Assembly (NCBI GenBank): GCA_004173235.1
Contig: SEAC01000007.1
Span: forward strand, 1-64,000
DNA: 64,000 bases
Source: Chitinophagaceae bacterium
GTDB taxonomy: Bacteria; Bacteroidota; Bacteroidia; Chitinophagales; Chitinophagaceae
Reading direction: 5' to 3'
In this document: piece by piece, positions 22,361 through 30,417 of the stretch
How positions within the stretch are numbered: position 1 is the stretch's first letter
Layout of the letters: every line of letters begins with the position of its first letter
The notes under the pieces: generated by a model
What the model was told of the DNA's origin: nothing
What the model saw: the letters and a program-made list of their open reading frames with translations, nothing else
Databases searched by the model: none
Position numbers and translations under genes: made by a program

Positions 22361-22879
22361 ATGAACATGGATACTGCCTCTATCGCACTCCTCGTGGCAG
22401 CGGTTGCACTGGTGCTTGCGCTCGCATCGTATTTCCGGAAGCCCGCTGCGACGGAGGCCACACCCGTTGCGACCGGCCCGAACAGCGCCACTGCCCTCCC
22501 GCTGAAGCTCACGGCCTATGAGCGCCTCGTGCTGCTTTGCGAACGCATTTCGCTTCCCGCACTTATTGGCCGCACGTCTTCGGCCGACCTCAGCGCGCAG
22601 GAAATGCGCTACGTGCTGGTGGAAAACATAAAGCAGGAATTTGACTACAATGCCTCGCAGCAGATCTACGTTTCGGATGCCGCCTGGTCGGCCGTGCGCA
22701 ACCTCCGCGACCAGAGCCTGCTCGTCATCAACCAGGTGACCGGCACACTGCCCCCGGATGCCCGCGCCGGCGATCTCAACAAGAAATTACTCGAAGTGCT
22801 GATGCAGCAGGACGGCACCGCCTTGCACACGGCTGCGCTGGAAACGCTGAACAGCGAAGCGAAGAAGATCATGCAATGA
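22361..22879 (+). CDS. Conserved hypothetical membrane-anchored protein (possibly DUF7935)
   Basis: 172 residues: an N-terminal membrane helix (ASIALLVAAVALVLALASYF, about 6-25), a short Ala/Pro/Thr linker, and a helical cytoplasmic domain beginning LKLTAYERLVLLCERISLP. This block matches what I recall of a Bacteroidota-wide family now called DUF7935, but the number is from memory. Function is unknown. The start at 22361 is supported by the -7 box. MCM follows after a repeat array. Confidence 0.75.
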   Translation: MNMDTASIALLVAAVALVLALASYFRKPAATEATPVATGPNSATALPLKLTAYERLVLLCERISLPALIGRTSSADLSAQEMRYVLVENIKQEFDYNASQQIYVSDAAWSAVRNLRDQSLLVINQVTGTLPPDARAGDLNKKLLEVLMQQDGTALHTAALETLNSEAKKIMQ

Positions 22880-22880
22880 T

Positions 22881-22979
22881 CGTCAGCCGTGAGCCGTCAG
22901 CCGTGAGCGCTGACGCACACGGAATTTGTCACGCAAACCAGCTGTGAACTTGCTCACGGTTCACGGCTCACGTTTCACG
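22881..22979. repeat. Heptamer arrays (CGGCTCA family), inverted pair, abutting the mutase start
   Basis: Left arm 22881-22913 (CGTCAGC/CGTGAGC), right arm 22951-22979 (CGGTTCA/CGGCTCA/CGTTTCA). The right arm ends directly at the ATG of the mutase gene. There is no terminator between the arms here. Confidence 0.88.
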
Positions 22980-24539
22980 ATGGCTCCTCTACACACCGAC
23001 TCCAACATCGAAATAAAGCCCCTCTACACCGCTGCCGACCGCCCCGCGCCGATGAACGAACTGCCGGGCGAAGCGCCCTTCACGCGCGGCGTGCAGCCCG
23101 ATATGTATCGCGGCAAGCTGTGGACGATGCGGCAATACGCCGGCTTCTCCACCGCCGAGGAAAGCAACAAGCGCTACCACTACCTCCTTTCGCAAGGCGT
23201 GATGGGACTGTCGGTGGCCTTCGACCTGCCCACGCAGATCGGCTACGACTCCGACCATGCGCTGGCCGAAGGTGAAGTGGGCAAAGTAGGTGTGGCCATC
23301 GATTCGCTCGAAGACATCGCCACGCTCTTCCAGGGCATCGAGCTCGAGAACGTATCCACTTCGATGACCATCAACGCTACCGCCTACATCCTGCTTTCGT
23401 TTTACGTGGCGCAGGCAAAAAAGCAAGGCGCCGATTTGAAGAAGATCTCCGGCACCATCCAGAACGACATACTGAAAGAATACGCCGCGCGCGGCACCTA
23501 CATCTACCCGCCGAAGCCGTCGATGCGCATCATCACCGACATCTTCGCGTGGTGCAGCAAGGAGTTGCCGAAGTGGAACACCATTTCCATCTCCGGCTAT
23601 CATATCCGCGAAGCCGGATCCACCGCCGTGCAGGAGATCGCATTTACACTGGCTAACGGTAAGGCCTACGTGCAGGCGGCACTGGCGCAAGGCCTCGACA
23701 TCAACGTGTTTGGAAAACGCCTCTCCTTCTTCTTCAATGCGCACAACAATTTGTTCGAAGAAGTGGCCAAGTTTCGTGCCGCCCGGCGTATGTGGTGGCG
23801 CATCATGAAAGACCTGGGCGCAACCGATCCGAAGGCCATGATGCTGCGCTTTCACACGCAAACCGGCGGATCCACGCTCACGGCGCAGCAACCGCTGAAC
23901 AATATTTCGCGGGTCACGATTCAAACACTGGCAGCAGTGCTGGGCGGCACGCAATCGCTGCACACCAACGGCTACGACGAGGCGCTGAGCCTCCCTACCG
24001 AGGAAGCGGCACGCATTGCTTTGCGTACGCAACAGATCGTTGCCTTCGAAAGCGGTGCGCCCGACACGGTGGACCCCCTGGCAGGTTCGTATTTCGTGGA
24101 AAGCCTCACCGACGAAGTGGAGCACAAAGCGTGGGAGCTGATTGCGCAGATCGACGCGATGGGCGGCTCGGTAGCTGCGATCGAGGAAGGGTTCATCCAG
24201 GACGAGATCGCACGAAGCGCCTATCAATACCAGCGCGGCATTGAGAACGGCAGCAAGATCATCGTGGGCGTCAACAAATTCCATGTGGGCAAGGAAGACC
24301 CGGTGCCCGGTTTCCGCATCGACGATTCTATCCGAGATGCGCAGTCGCAAAAGCTGGCTTCGCTCCGCGCGCGCCGCGATGCCGACGCCGTGCAGCGCGC
24401 GCTCGAAAGCATCCGACAAGCTTCCGTAGACGGCAGCAACCTGATGCCGCACGTGATAGCCGCCGTGGAAGCTTATTGCACGCTGGGCGAAGTGGCCGAC
24501 GTGCTGCGGGGCGTGTTTGGAGAGTACCGCAGTTCCTAG
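22980..24539 (+). CDS. Methylmalonyl-CoA mutase family, catalytic subunit
   Basis: 519 residues covering only the TIM-barrel, acyl-CoA-binding part of the mutase; the C-terminal B12-binding domain is absent and must come from another subunit. Key segments are [33 protein letters not shown] and [17 protein letters not shown]. Tyr53 in RQYAGF corresponds to the Tyr that favours methylmalonyl-CoA over isobutyryl- or hydroxyisobutyryl-CoA, so a succinyl-CoA/methylmalonyl-CoA reaction is the best guess. The start is uncertain: ATG 22980 begins a normal N-terminus; an in-frame ATG at 22926 would add 18 residues encoded by the repeat array. No partner subunit is in the window. Confidence 0.9.
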   Translation: MAPLHTDSNIEIKPLYTAADRPAPMNELPGEAPFTRGVQPDMYRGKLWTMRQYAGFSTAEESNKRYHYLLSQGVMGLSVAFDLPTQIGYDSDHALAEGEVGKVGVAIDSLEDIATLFQGIELENVSTSMTINATAYILLSFYVAQAKKQGADLKKISGTIQNDILKEYAARGTYIYPPKPSMRIITDIFAWCSKELPKWNTISISGYHIREAGSTAVQEIAFTLANGKAYVQAALAQGLDINVFGKRLSFFFNAHNNLFEEVAKFRAARRMWWRIMKDLGATDPKAMMLRFHTQTGGSTLTAQQPLNNISRVTIQTLAAVLGGTQSLHTNGYDEALSLPTEEAARIALRTQQIVAFESGAPDTVDPLAGSYFVESLTDEVEHKAWELIAQIDAMGGSVAAIEEGFIQDEIARSAYQYQRGIENGSKIIVGVNKFHVGKEDPVPGFRIDDSIRDAQSQKLASLRARRDADAVQRALESIRQASVDGSNLMPHVIAAVEAYCTLGEVADVLRGVFGEYRSS

Positions 24540-24583
24540 AACGTACCTCCCTTTAGCTCCTTAAAAAAATACCGGTAACAAAA

Positions 24584-24605
24584 AGCCCCGCATCGCTGCG
24601 GGGCT
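24584..24605. terminator. Terminator between the mutase and DUF4142 genes
   Basis: 9-bp stem AGCCCCGCA/TGCGGGGCT with a 4-base loop. On the minus side a run of A (24580-24584) gives a short U tail. It is shared by convergent genes. Confidence 0.75.
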
Positions 24606-24628
24606 TGATGAAATGCGACAGGCAGACA

Positions 24629-25240
24629 TCACTTGATGGCGCTGTTGATCGCCTTCGCGCTATCCTGGTGCATTTTGAGCGTAGGAAGCGTCTTGGCAGC
24701 CCAGGCCTTCAGGTCGGCGTCCATGGCGCCATTGGCAGCCTTCTCAAATTCCGCCACGTCTTTGTTGTGGTCTTCCACCATCATTCCAATGTAGTGCTTG
24801 TCGAAGGCTTTGCCCTGCATCTTCTGCATCGCCATCATGTGGTCCTGCGTTTTCTTGTCCATGCTGTCCGACAGCGTCATGCCCTTGGCTCGGGCGAGGT
24901 TCATCAGCTCGTCGTTTGCCGCCTGGTGGTCGCGCACCATCATGGAGCCGAAGGCTTTCACACGGTCGTGTGCGCCGTTAGACTGTGCGAGGTTGCCCGC
25001 CTGCACTTCCATCATTCCACCCATTGCAGCCTTTTGTACAAAGGCCATGTCGGCTTCACCGAGCGGGGTGCTGCTGTAGGTGGTGCCCGCCGGTGCCGTG
25101 GAGGTGGTGTCGGCGTTGACGGTGGTGGTGTTGGTAGTTACGGTCGTGTCGGAAGTGCTGCTGCTGGAGCTGTCGTCGCCATTGCAGGATACAAACAAGG
25201 CTGAGGCAAGGAGCATCGGTAAGACGAATGTCTTTTTCAT
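24629..25240 (-). CDS. DUF4142 lipoprotein
   Basis: 203 residues. Lipoprotein signal MKKTFVLPMLLASALFVSC with Cys19, then a Ser/Thr-rich tether (about 20-60), then a helical ferritin-like DUF4142 domain with FVQKAAMGGMMEVQAGNLA, SMMVRDHQAANDEL and DKHYIGMMVEDHNKDVAEF. The His/Glu-rich helices suggest a four-helix bundle, but metal binding is not shown. It is anchored in the envelope; function is unknown, though the family is often linked to stress. ATG 25240 begins the signal peptide. Confidence 0.9.
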   Translation of the reverse strand: MKKTFVLPMLLASALFVSCNGDDSSSSSTSDTTVTTNTTTVNADTTSTAPAGTTYSSTPLGEADMAFVQKAAMGGMMEVQAGNLAQSNGAHDRVKAFGSMMVRDHQAANDELMNLARAKGMTLSDSMDKKTQDHMMAMQKMQGKAFDKHYIGMMVEDHNKDVAEFEKAANGAMDADLKAWAAKTLPTLKMHQDSAKAINSAIK

Positions 25241-25379
25241 ATAGCTTTTGTTGGTGATTGAATGCGCAAAGGCAAAAAATTCGTGCCAGTGAACGGCACG
25301 CGGGCTCTTGGGGCGCCGTTTGCGCGCACCCATCCCTCCACCGGATTTATCGTATTTTGCCCTAAATCGCCCTCATTCT

Positions 25380-26897
25380 ATGAAAAAGATCGTACCCTTC
25401 CTGCTGGCCCTTTTCGGTGCCGGCAGCGCGATGGCCCAGCAGCCGGCCTTTATCACCGATAGCCTCGACGCCTATATTGCCCGCGGACTCAAAGACTGGG
25501 ATCTTCCGGGCATTTCGGTAGTGGTGGTCAAAGACGGGCAGGTGGTGCTTGCCAAAGGCTACGGCGTGCGCGACGTGCAAACCGGCCAGCCCGTAGATGC
25601 ACACACGCTGTTCATGATCGCATCCAACACGAAGCTCTTCACCGGCACGGCGCTCGCCCTGCTCGAAGCAAGAGGCAAGATCAACCTCAACGACCCGGTG
25701 CGTAAATATTTCAGCGATTACCGCCTCTACGAACCCACTACCACGCAACTGGTCAGCATCCGCGACCTCTTGTCGCACCGCATCGGCACCAAGACCTTCC
25801 AGGGCGACTTCACCTTCTGGAACACCCTGCTCACGCGCAGCGAGATCATGAAGCGGATGCGCCTGCTGAAGCCCAGCCAACAGTTTCGTCAGGATTACGG
25901 CTATTGCAACAGCTGCTTCCTCACGGCCGGGCAGGTGATCCCGCGCGTGACGGGCTATACGTGGGAAGATTTCGTGCGCGACAGCATCGTGCGCCCGCTC
26001 GAAATGAACGAGACGCGCGTGCTTTCTACCGACATCGAAAAACAACCCAACGTGGCATCGCCTTACACGTCGTCGTTCACGGGCGTGCTGCAACGCGTTC
26101 CTTACGACAACTGGAACAACCTCGCTCCTGCCGCCTCCATCGTGAGCAGCGTGAGCGACCTTTCGCACTGGCTCCTGTTTCAGCTGGACAGCGGCAAATG
26201 GAAAGGGAAGCAGGTGCTTCCCTGGAGCGTGTTGCAGAAAACGCGCGACGCCAACATCGTGGTGGGAAGCCGGCGCTCGAGCGCATTTCCTACGCACTTC
26301 CGCACCTATGGCCTCGGACTGTTCGCTACCGATTACAATGGCCGCCAGCTCTATTGGCACACCGGCGGCGCGGGCGGCATGGTGAGCAACGTTTGCTTCG
26401 TGCCCGAAGAGCGACTCGGCATTGCCATCCTCACCAACAACGACAACCAGAATTTCTTTGAAGCGCTCCGCTACCAGATACTCGATGCCTACCTCAACGT
26501 GCCCTATGTGAACCGGAGCCAGCAGTTCCTCCCCGGCTTCCGCCGCGAGCTGGCAGCGCAGGTGCAGGAGATCGATGCCTGGAAAGCACGCGTGAAAGGC
26601 AACAAGCCCGCACTTGCATTGAATGAATATGCAGGCACCTATCAAAACCCGCTCTACGGCAACATCCGCATCCGCACTTCGGGCGACAGCCTCATCATCC
26701 GCTTCCTCAACCACGAAGACCTTGAAGCATCGCTGCACTACATGGACAACGGCGAGTGGCTGATGACCTACAACAATATCGAATACGGCATCTTCGCCAT
26801 CCGCTTCGAAGAGCTGAAGGGCAAAGTGCGCAGCGTTACCACCAGGCAAAATGAATATGCGGAGCAGGATCCGTATGTGTTCATTAAAACGAAATGA
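25380..26897 (+). CDS. Serine hydrolase (class C beta-lactamase-like) with C-terminal domain
   Basis: 505 residues. A signal peptide ends at AMAQ (residue 20). The hydrolase domain (about 25-390) has the three active-site motifs S82-N-T-K85, Y175-C-N177 and H327-T-G329. The C-terminal segment (about 400-505) looks like the DUF3471-type beta-barrel often attached to such hydrolases. It is exported and probably acts on peptides or peptidoglycan-like substrates in the periplasm; true beta-lactamase activity cannot be assumed. Start at ATG 25380 gives the signal peptide. Monocistronic, with the terminator at 26918. Confidence 0.9.
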   Translation: MKKIVPFLLALFGAGSAMAQQPAFITDSLDAYIARGLKDWDLPGISVVVVKDGQVVLAKGYGVRDVQTGQPVDAHTLFMIASNTKLFTGTALALLEARGKINLNDPVRKYFSDYRLYEPTTTQLVSIRDLLSHRIGTKTFQGDFTFWNTLLTRSEIMKRMRLLKPSQQFRQDYGYCNSCFLTAGQVIPRVTGYTWEDFVRDSIVRPLEMNETRVLSTDIEKQPNVASPYTSSFTGVLQRVPYDNWNNLAPAASIVSSVSDLSHWLLFQLDSGKWKGKQVLPWSVLQKTRDANIVVGSRRSSAFPTHFRTYGLGLFATDYNGRQLYWHTGGAGGMVSNVCFVPEERLGIAILTNNDNQNFFEALRYQILDAYLNVPYVNRSQQFLPGFRRELAAQVQEIDAWKARVKGNKPALALNEYAGTYQNPLYGNIRIRTSGDSLIIRFLNHEDLEASLHYMDNGEWLMTYNNIEYGIFAIRFEELKGKVRSVTTRQNEYAEQDPYVFIKTK

Positions 26898-27013
26898 TGA
26901 ATGTGCTGATGGGGTAATGAAAAACCGCTTCATTCGAAGCGGTTTTTCATTGTTTTTTTTGCGAAGCAGCAAATCAGCTCATCACCCCATTACCCCATTA
27001 TCCCATTACCCCA
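26898..27013. repeat. GGGGTAAT octamers flanking a terminator
   Basis: The left part has one octamer (GGGGTAAT, 26911-26918); the right arm (26978-27013) has about four tandem ATTACCCC octamers in the opposite sense. The terminator at 26918-26949 lies between. It separates the convergent hydrolase and glnS genes. Confidence 0.85.
26918..26949. terminator. Bidirectional terminator
   Basis: Perfect 14-bp stem TGAAAAACCGCTTC and complement, 4-base loop, T-rich on both strands. Confidence 0.9.
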
Positions 27014-28681
27014 TCAAGAACGCTTTTGCTCTTTCGCCCACGCATCCTTCAACCCAACGGTGCGGTTGAAAACGAGGCGCGAGTAGGTTTCTTTGTTGTC
27101 GAGCGTGAAGTAGCCCTTGCGGAGAAACTGGTAGCGTTCGTCCATGCGGGCATTTTTGAGCGCCGGCTCGGCGTATACAGTTTCCAGCACCTCGAGCGAG
27201 TCGTCGTTGATATAAGTTTTGAAATCGCCTTCTTCGTTGGAAGGATCTTCTACCTTGAAAAGGCGGTCGTAGAGCCGCACTTCGGCGGTAACGTTGTTGG
27301 TGGCCGACACCCAGTGCAGCGTGCCCTTCACGTTAATGCCCGACGTGTCTTCACCACTCTTGCTTTCGGGGATGTAGGTGCAATGCAGCTCGGTGATGTT
27401 GCCGTCGGCGTCTTTGATCACCTCTTCGCACTTGATGATGTAGGCAAACTTCAGGCGCACCATGCCACCGGGAAACAGGCGGAAGTATTTTTTCGGCGGC
27501 ACTTCCATGAAGTCGTCGCGCTCGATGAACAGTTCTTTCGTGAATGGGATCTCGCGCGTGGGGCTTGCCGGGTCTTCGGGGTTGTCTTCGCCGACCAGCA
27601 TCTCCGGGCCGTTGCCATCTGCGTAGTTGGTGATCACCACCTTGATGGGATCGAACACCACCATGCGGCGGAGCGCTACTTTATTTAGGTGCTCACGCAC
27701 GCAGAACTCCAACAGCCCTACGTCGATGAGGTTCTCGCGCTTGGCGATACCTACGCGGTCGCAAAAGTCGCGGAAGGCCTCGGGCGTATAGCCGCGGCGG
27801 CGCATCCCGCTGATGGTGGGCATACGCGGGTCGTCCCAACCATCCACGTGCTTTTCTTCCACCAGTTGCTTCAGCTTGCGCTTGCTCATCACCGTGTAGG
27901 TGAGGTTGCGGCGTGCAAATTCATATTGATGCGAAGGGAAGATGCCGAGCTTTTTAATGAACCAGTCGTACAGCTCGCGGTGCGCAACGAACTCGAGCGT
28001 GCAGATGGAGTGCGTGACGTTTTCGATCGAATCGCTTTGCCCGTGCGCGAAGTCGTACATCGGGTAGATGCACCAGTCGTTGCCGGTGCGGTGGTGGTGT
28101 GCGTGCTTGATGCGGTACATCAGCGGGTCGCGCATCAGCATGTTGGTGTGCGCCATGTCGATCTTTGCGCGCAGCACTTTTTCGCCGTCCTTGTACTTTC
28201 CGGCGCGCATGTCGGCAAACAGCTGCAGGTTCTCTTCAATAGAGCGGCTGCGAAAGGGGCTGTCTTTGCCCGCCTCGGTGGGCGTGCCTTTGAGGCGCGC
28301 GATCTCTTCGGCCGAGAGGTCGTCCACGTAGGCGAAGCCTTTTTCGATCAGCTGCACGGCGTATTGATACAGTTGCTCGAAATAGTCGGAAGCATACACT
28401 TCGTTCTTCCACTCCACGCCCAGCCACTTCACGTCGGCCTTGATGGAATCCACGTACTCCGTTTCCTCGGTGGTGGGGTTGGTGTCGTCGAAGCGGAGGT
28501 TGGTGTAACCGGGATATTTCTGGGTGAGCCCGAAGTTGAGGCAGATGGCCGTGGCGTGCCCGATGTGGAGGTAGCCGTTCGGCTCGGGCGGAAAGCGCGT
28601 CACGATGCTCGTATACTTGCCGCTCTTCAGGTCGTTCTCAATGATCTCCTCGATGAAATTCAGCGATTTTTCTTCTGACAT
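27014..28681 (-). CDS. glnS: Glutaminyl-tRNA synthetase
   Basis: 555 residues, class I. HIGH-type motif GYLHIGHATAI (residues 32-42) in PPEPNGYLHIGHA, the GlnRS-specific GWDDPRMPTISGMRRRGYTP, and the KMSKS-type MSKRKL. The C-terminal beta-barrel anticodon domains are complete. It charges tRNA-Gln directly, so this organism need not depend on the GatCAB route for Gln-tRNA. Upstream is a weak -7 box (TATTTTCG, 28688-28695) and then repeat DNA. Single gene. Confidence 0.97.
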   Translation of the reverse strand: MSEEKSLNFIEEIIENDLKSGKYTSIVTRFPPEPNGYLHIGHATAICLNFGLTQKYPGYTNLRFDDTNPTTEETEYVDSIKADVKWLGVEWKNEVYASDYFEQLYQYAVQLIEKGFAYVDDLSAEEIARLKGTPTEAGKDSPFRSRSIEENLQLFADMRAGKYKDGEKVLRAKIDMAHTNMLMRDPLMYRIKHAHHHRTGNDWCIYPMYDFAHGQSDSIENVTHSICTLEFVAHRELYDWFIKKLGIFPSHQYEFARRNLTYTVMSKRKLKQLVEEKHVDGWDDPRMPTISGMRRRGYTPEAFRDFCDRVGIAKRENLIDVGLLEFCVREHLNKVALRRMVVFDPIKVVITNYADGNGPEMLVGEDNPEDPASPTREIPFTKELFIERDDFMEVPPKKYFRLFPGGMVRLKFAYIIKCEEVIKDADGNITELHCTYIPESKSGEDTSGINVKGTLHWVSATNNVTAEVRLYDRLFKVEDPSNEEGDFKTYINDDSLEVLETVYAEPALKNARMDERYQFLRKGYFTLDNKETYSRLVFNRTVGLKDAWAKEQKRS

Positions 28682-28707
28682 AAGGCGCGAAAATACGCCA
28701 GCCGAAG

Positions 28708-28737
28708 GTCATTGCGAGCGGAGGGAGGGAATCTCTT
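28708..28737. repeat. REP-like element GTCATTGCGAGC type
   Basis: GTCATTGCGAGCGGAGGGAG then GGAATCTC matches the GTCATTGCGAGC...GAATCTC short repeat found dispersed in many bacteria. A single copy here, in the glnS upstream region. Confidence 0.5.
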
Positions 28738-28776
28738 ACCCTTCAACCCGACACAGAAATCAGCGCCGTATGGACA

Positions 28777-29092
28777 CGGTCATGCGCCGTTTTGGCATTG
28801 TCGTACGTGGTTTTCGCACCGTCATGGGAAGTTTGGGCACCGGCACGTGGGGTTTTAGCACCGGCACGTGGGGTTTTAGCACCGTCACACGGGGTTTTAG
28901 CACCGTCACGCGGGGTTTTGGCACCGGCACACGGGGTTTTGGCACCGTCACACGGGGTTTTGGCACCGTCACACGGGGTTTTAGCACCGTCACACGGGGT
29001 TTTGGCACCGGCACGCGGGGTTTTGGCACCGGCACGCGGGGTTTGGCACCGGCACGCGGGGGTTTGGCACCGGCACGCGGGGGTTTAGCACC
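28777..29092. repeat. 21-bp minisatellite, about 15 copies
   Basis: Tandem units of about 21 bp built on GGGGTTTTRGCACCGKCACR-C, with one 20-bp unit near 29041 and more degenerate units at the left end. The frame is open on both strands, for example from ATG 28770 to 29096 with repeats of GFGTVTR. Base changes between units do not favour third codon positions (for example AGC/GGC and GTC/GGC), so I do not call a gene. It lies upstream of both divergent genes. Confidence 0.9.
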
Positions 29093-29119
29093 GTAAATGC
29101 TTAGCCTTCGAACGCAGCC

Positions 29120-29205
29120 CTGCAACTCCTCAACTCCTCAACTCCTTAACTCCTCAACTCCTTAACCCTTTAACCCCTGCAACTCCTCAACCTTTCAACT
29201 CCTTC
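29120..29205. repeat. CAACTCCT octamer array
   Basis: About eight tandem or near-tandem units of CAACTCCT/TAACTCCT between the minisatellite and the sigma-factor gene. It is another family of short-unit array like those in other gaps. Confidence 0.85.
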
Positions 29206-29251
29206 TCTTTTTTAATCTTTGTCGTAACCTCCCTCCTCCCACCGGAGTCTT

Positions 29252-29848
29252 ATGCCCCAGATGACCGCAGAAACGGCCGACATAGAACTGATAGACGAAG
29301 TGCTACGGGGCAACGAGGCCGCGTATGCCCTCATCGTCGACCGCTACCAGGCATTCGTGTTCACGCTCGTGCTGCGCTATGTAAAAGGCAGGGAGGATGC
29401 TGAAGAAGTGGCGCAGGATGTTTTCGTTAAAGCTTTCCGGGCGCTGGCCGACTTCAAGCGGGCGTCGAAATTCAGCACCTGGCTGTATACCATCGCCACC
29501 ACCAGCGCGCTTAGCTGGCTGCGTAAAAAGAAGCTCGACACCCGCTCGCTCGACGACGAATCGGTGTTTGCCCGGGCCGACAACCTCGACGGGGGCCTGA
29601 GCGCCAACCTTGTGGAGGCGAAGTCGCGCACGGAGCTGCTGGCGCGGGCTATGGCCCTGCTTCCCCCCGACGATACGCAGGTGCTGACGCTCTTTTATAA
29701 AGGAGAACAAAGCCTCGAGGAGATAGCTGCCATCCTTTCCATAGAAGCCAATGCCGCCAAAGTGCGGCTGCACCGCGCGCGGACGCGGCTGAAAGACAAA
29801 ATGAACCAGCACTTTGCCGCAGAAGTGCGCGACCTTTATCAACCCTGA
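29252..29848 (+). CDS. ECF-type RNA polymerase sigma factor
   Basis: 198 residues. Region 2 (about 25-95) has YQAFVFTLVLRYVKGREDAEEVAQDVFVKAF as consecutive blocks; region 4 (about 135-190) has LPPDDTQVLTLFYKGEQSLEEIA and the recognition helix AAKVRLHRARTRLKD. Regions 1 and 3 are absent, as expected for ECF sigma factors. It probably directs a stress or surface regulon. It is followed 12 bp later by a membrane protein that looks like its anti-sigma factor. Start may be ATG 29252 or 29261. Confidence 0.93.
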   Translation: MPQMTAETADIELIDEVLRGNEAAYALIVDRYQAFVFTLVLRYVKGREDAEEVAQDVFVKAFRALADFKRASKFSTWLYTIATTSALSWLRKKKLDTRSLDDESVFARADNLDGGLSANLVEAKSRTELLARAMALLPPDDTQVLTLFYKGEQSLEEIAAILSIEANAAKVRLHRARTRLKDKMNQHFAAEVRDLYQP

Positions 29849-29860
29849 AAAATCGCCGCC

Positions 29861-30358
29861 ATGGACACCGAAATGGAAGCACAATTGTGGGCGTATATAG
29901 ATGGAATCGCCACCGAAAGCGAACAGAGCGCCATTGAGCGCCTGCTCGCGGAAAATGCGGACTGGCGCGCCCGCTATGCCGAGCTGCTCGAAAACCACCA
30001 GTTGCTCGGGGCCGGCGAGTTGGAGCAGCCCTCGATGCGATTTACCCGCAACGTGATGGAGGCCATCGCTGCCGGGCAGATCGTTCCGGCCACGCGGCAA
30101 TACCTCAACAACCGCATCATCGGCGGCATCGGGCTCTTTTTCGGCGCCTTGATCCTCACCGTGCTGGTGCTTGCCTTCAGCAGCAGCGATGGCGGCGGTT
30201 CCGGCACATCTTCCCTCCCATCGTTCAACGTGAACAAGCTTTTCGGCAGCAGCTCCGTCAACATCTTCCTGATGGCCAATATCGTGCTTGCGCTCCTCCT
30301 CATTGACCGCCTGCTGACGGCCCGGAGGCGCGGGCGCCTCGACCGCGGCCATTCCTGA
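29861..30358 (+). CDS. Probable anti-sigma factor (membrane protein)
   Basis: 165 residues. The N-terminal cytoplasmic part (about 1-85) is helical and resembles zinc-free anti-sigma domains (LWAYIDGIATESEQSAIERLL); two membrane helices follow (IIGGIGLFFGALILTVLVLAF, about 88-108, in two pieces; and VNIFLMANIVLALLLI, about 131-147). Co-transcription with the ECF sigma gene, 12 bp apart, suggests it holds the sigma factor at the membrane. No family name is certain, and the role is inferred from context. Confidence 0.7.
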   Translation: MDTEMEAQLWAYIDGIATESEQSAIERLLAENADWRARYAELLENHQLLGAGELEQPSMRFTRNVMEAIAAGQIVPATRQYLNNRIIGGIGLFFGALILTVLVLAFSSSDGGGSGTSSLPSFNVNKLFGSSSVNIFLMANIVLALLLIDRLLTARRRGRLDRGHS

Positions 30359-30392
30359 GGCCTGCCCGCTCGGTTATCCCCATCCAAAACGC

Positions 30393-30400
30393 TACCTTCG
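30393..30400 (+). promoter_or_regulatory. Probable -7 box for the CBS gene
   Basis: TACCTTCG, one mismatch to TAnnTTTG, 17 nt before the ATG. Confidence 0.4.
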
Positions 30401-30417
30401 CCGCCTCAATCAGCCTT

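Noticed and set aside
28777-29092. CRISPR array
   Set aside because: The units are tandem without spacers and the period is only 21 bp. The 42-bp array at 47972 also has no unique spacers, and there are no cas genes.
28770-29096. Open frame of 108 codons with 7-residue repeats (GFGTVTR)
   Set aside because: Base changes between the 21-bp units are spread over all three codon positions, so no protein selection is visible. Kept as a minisatellite.
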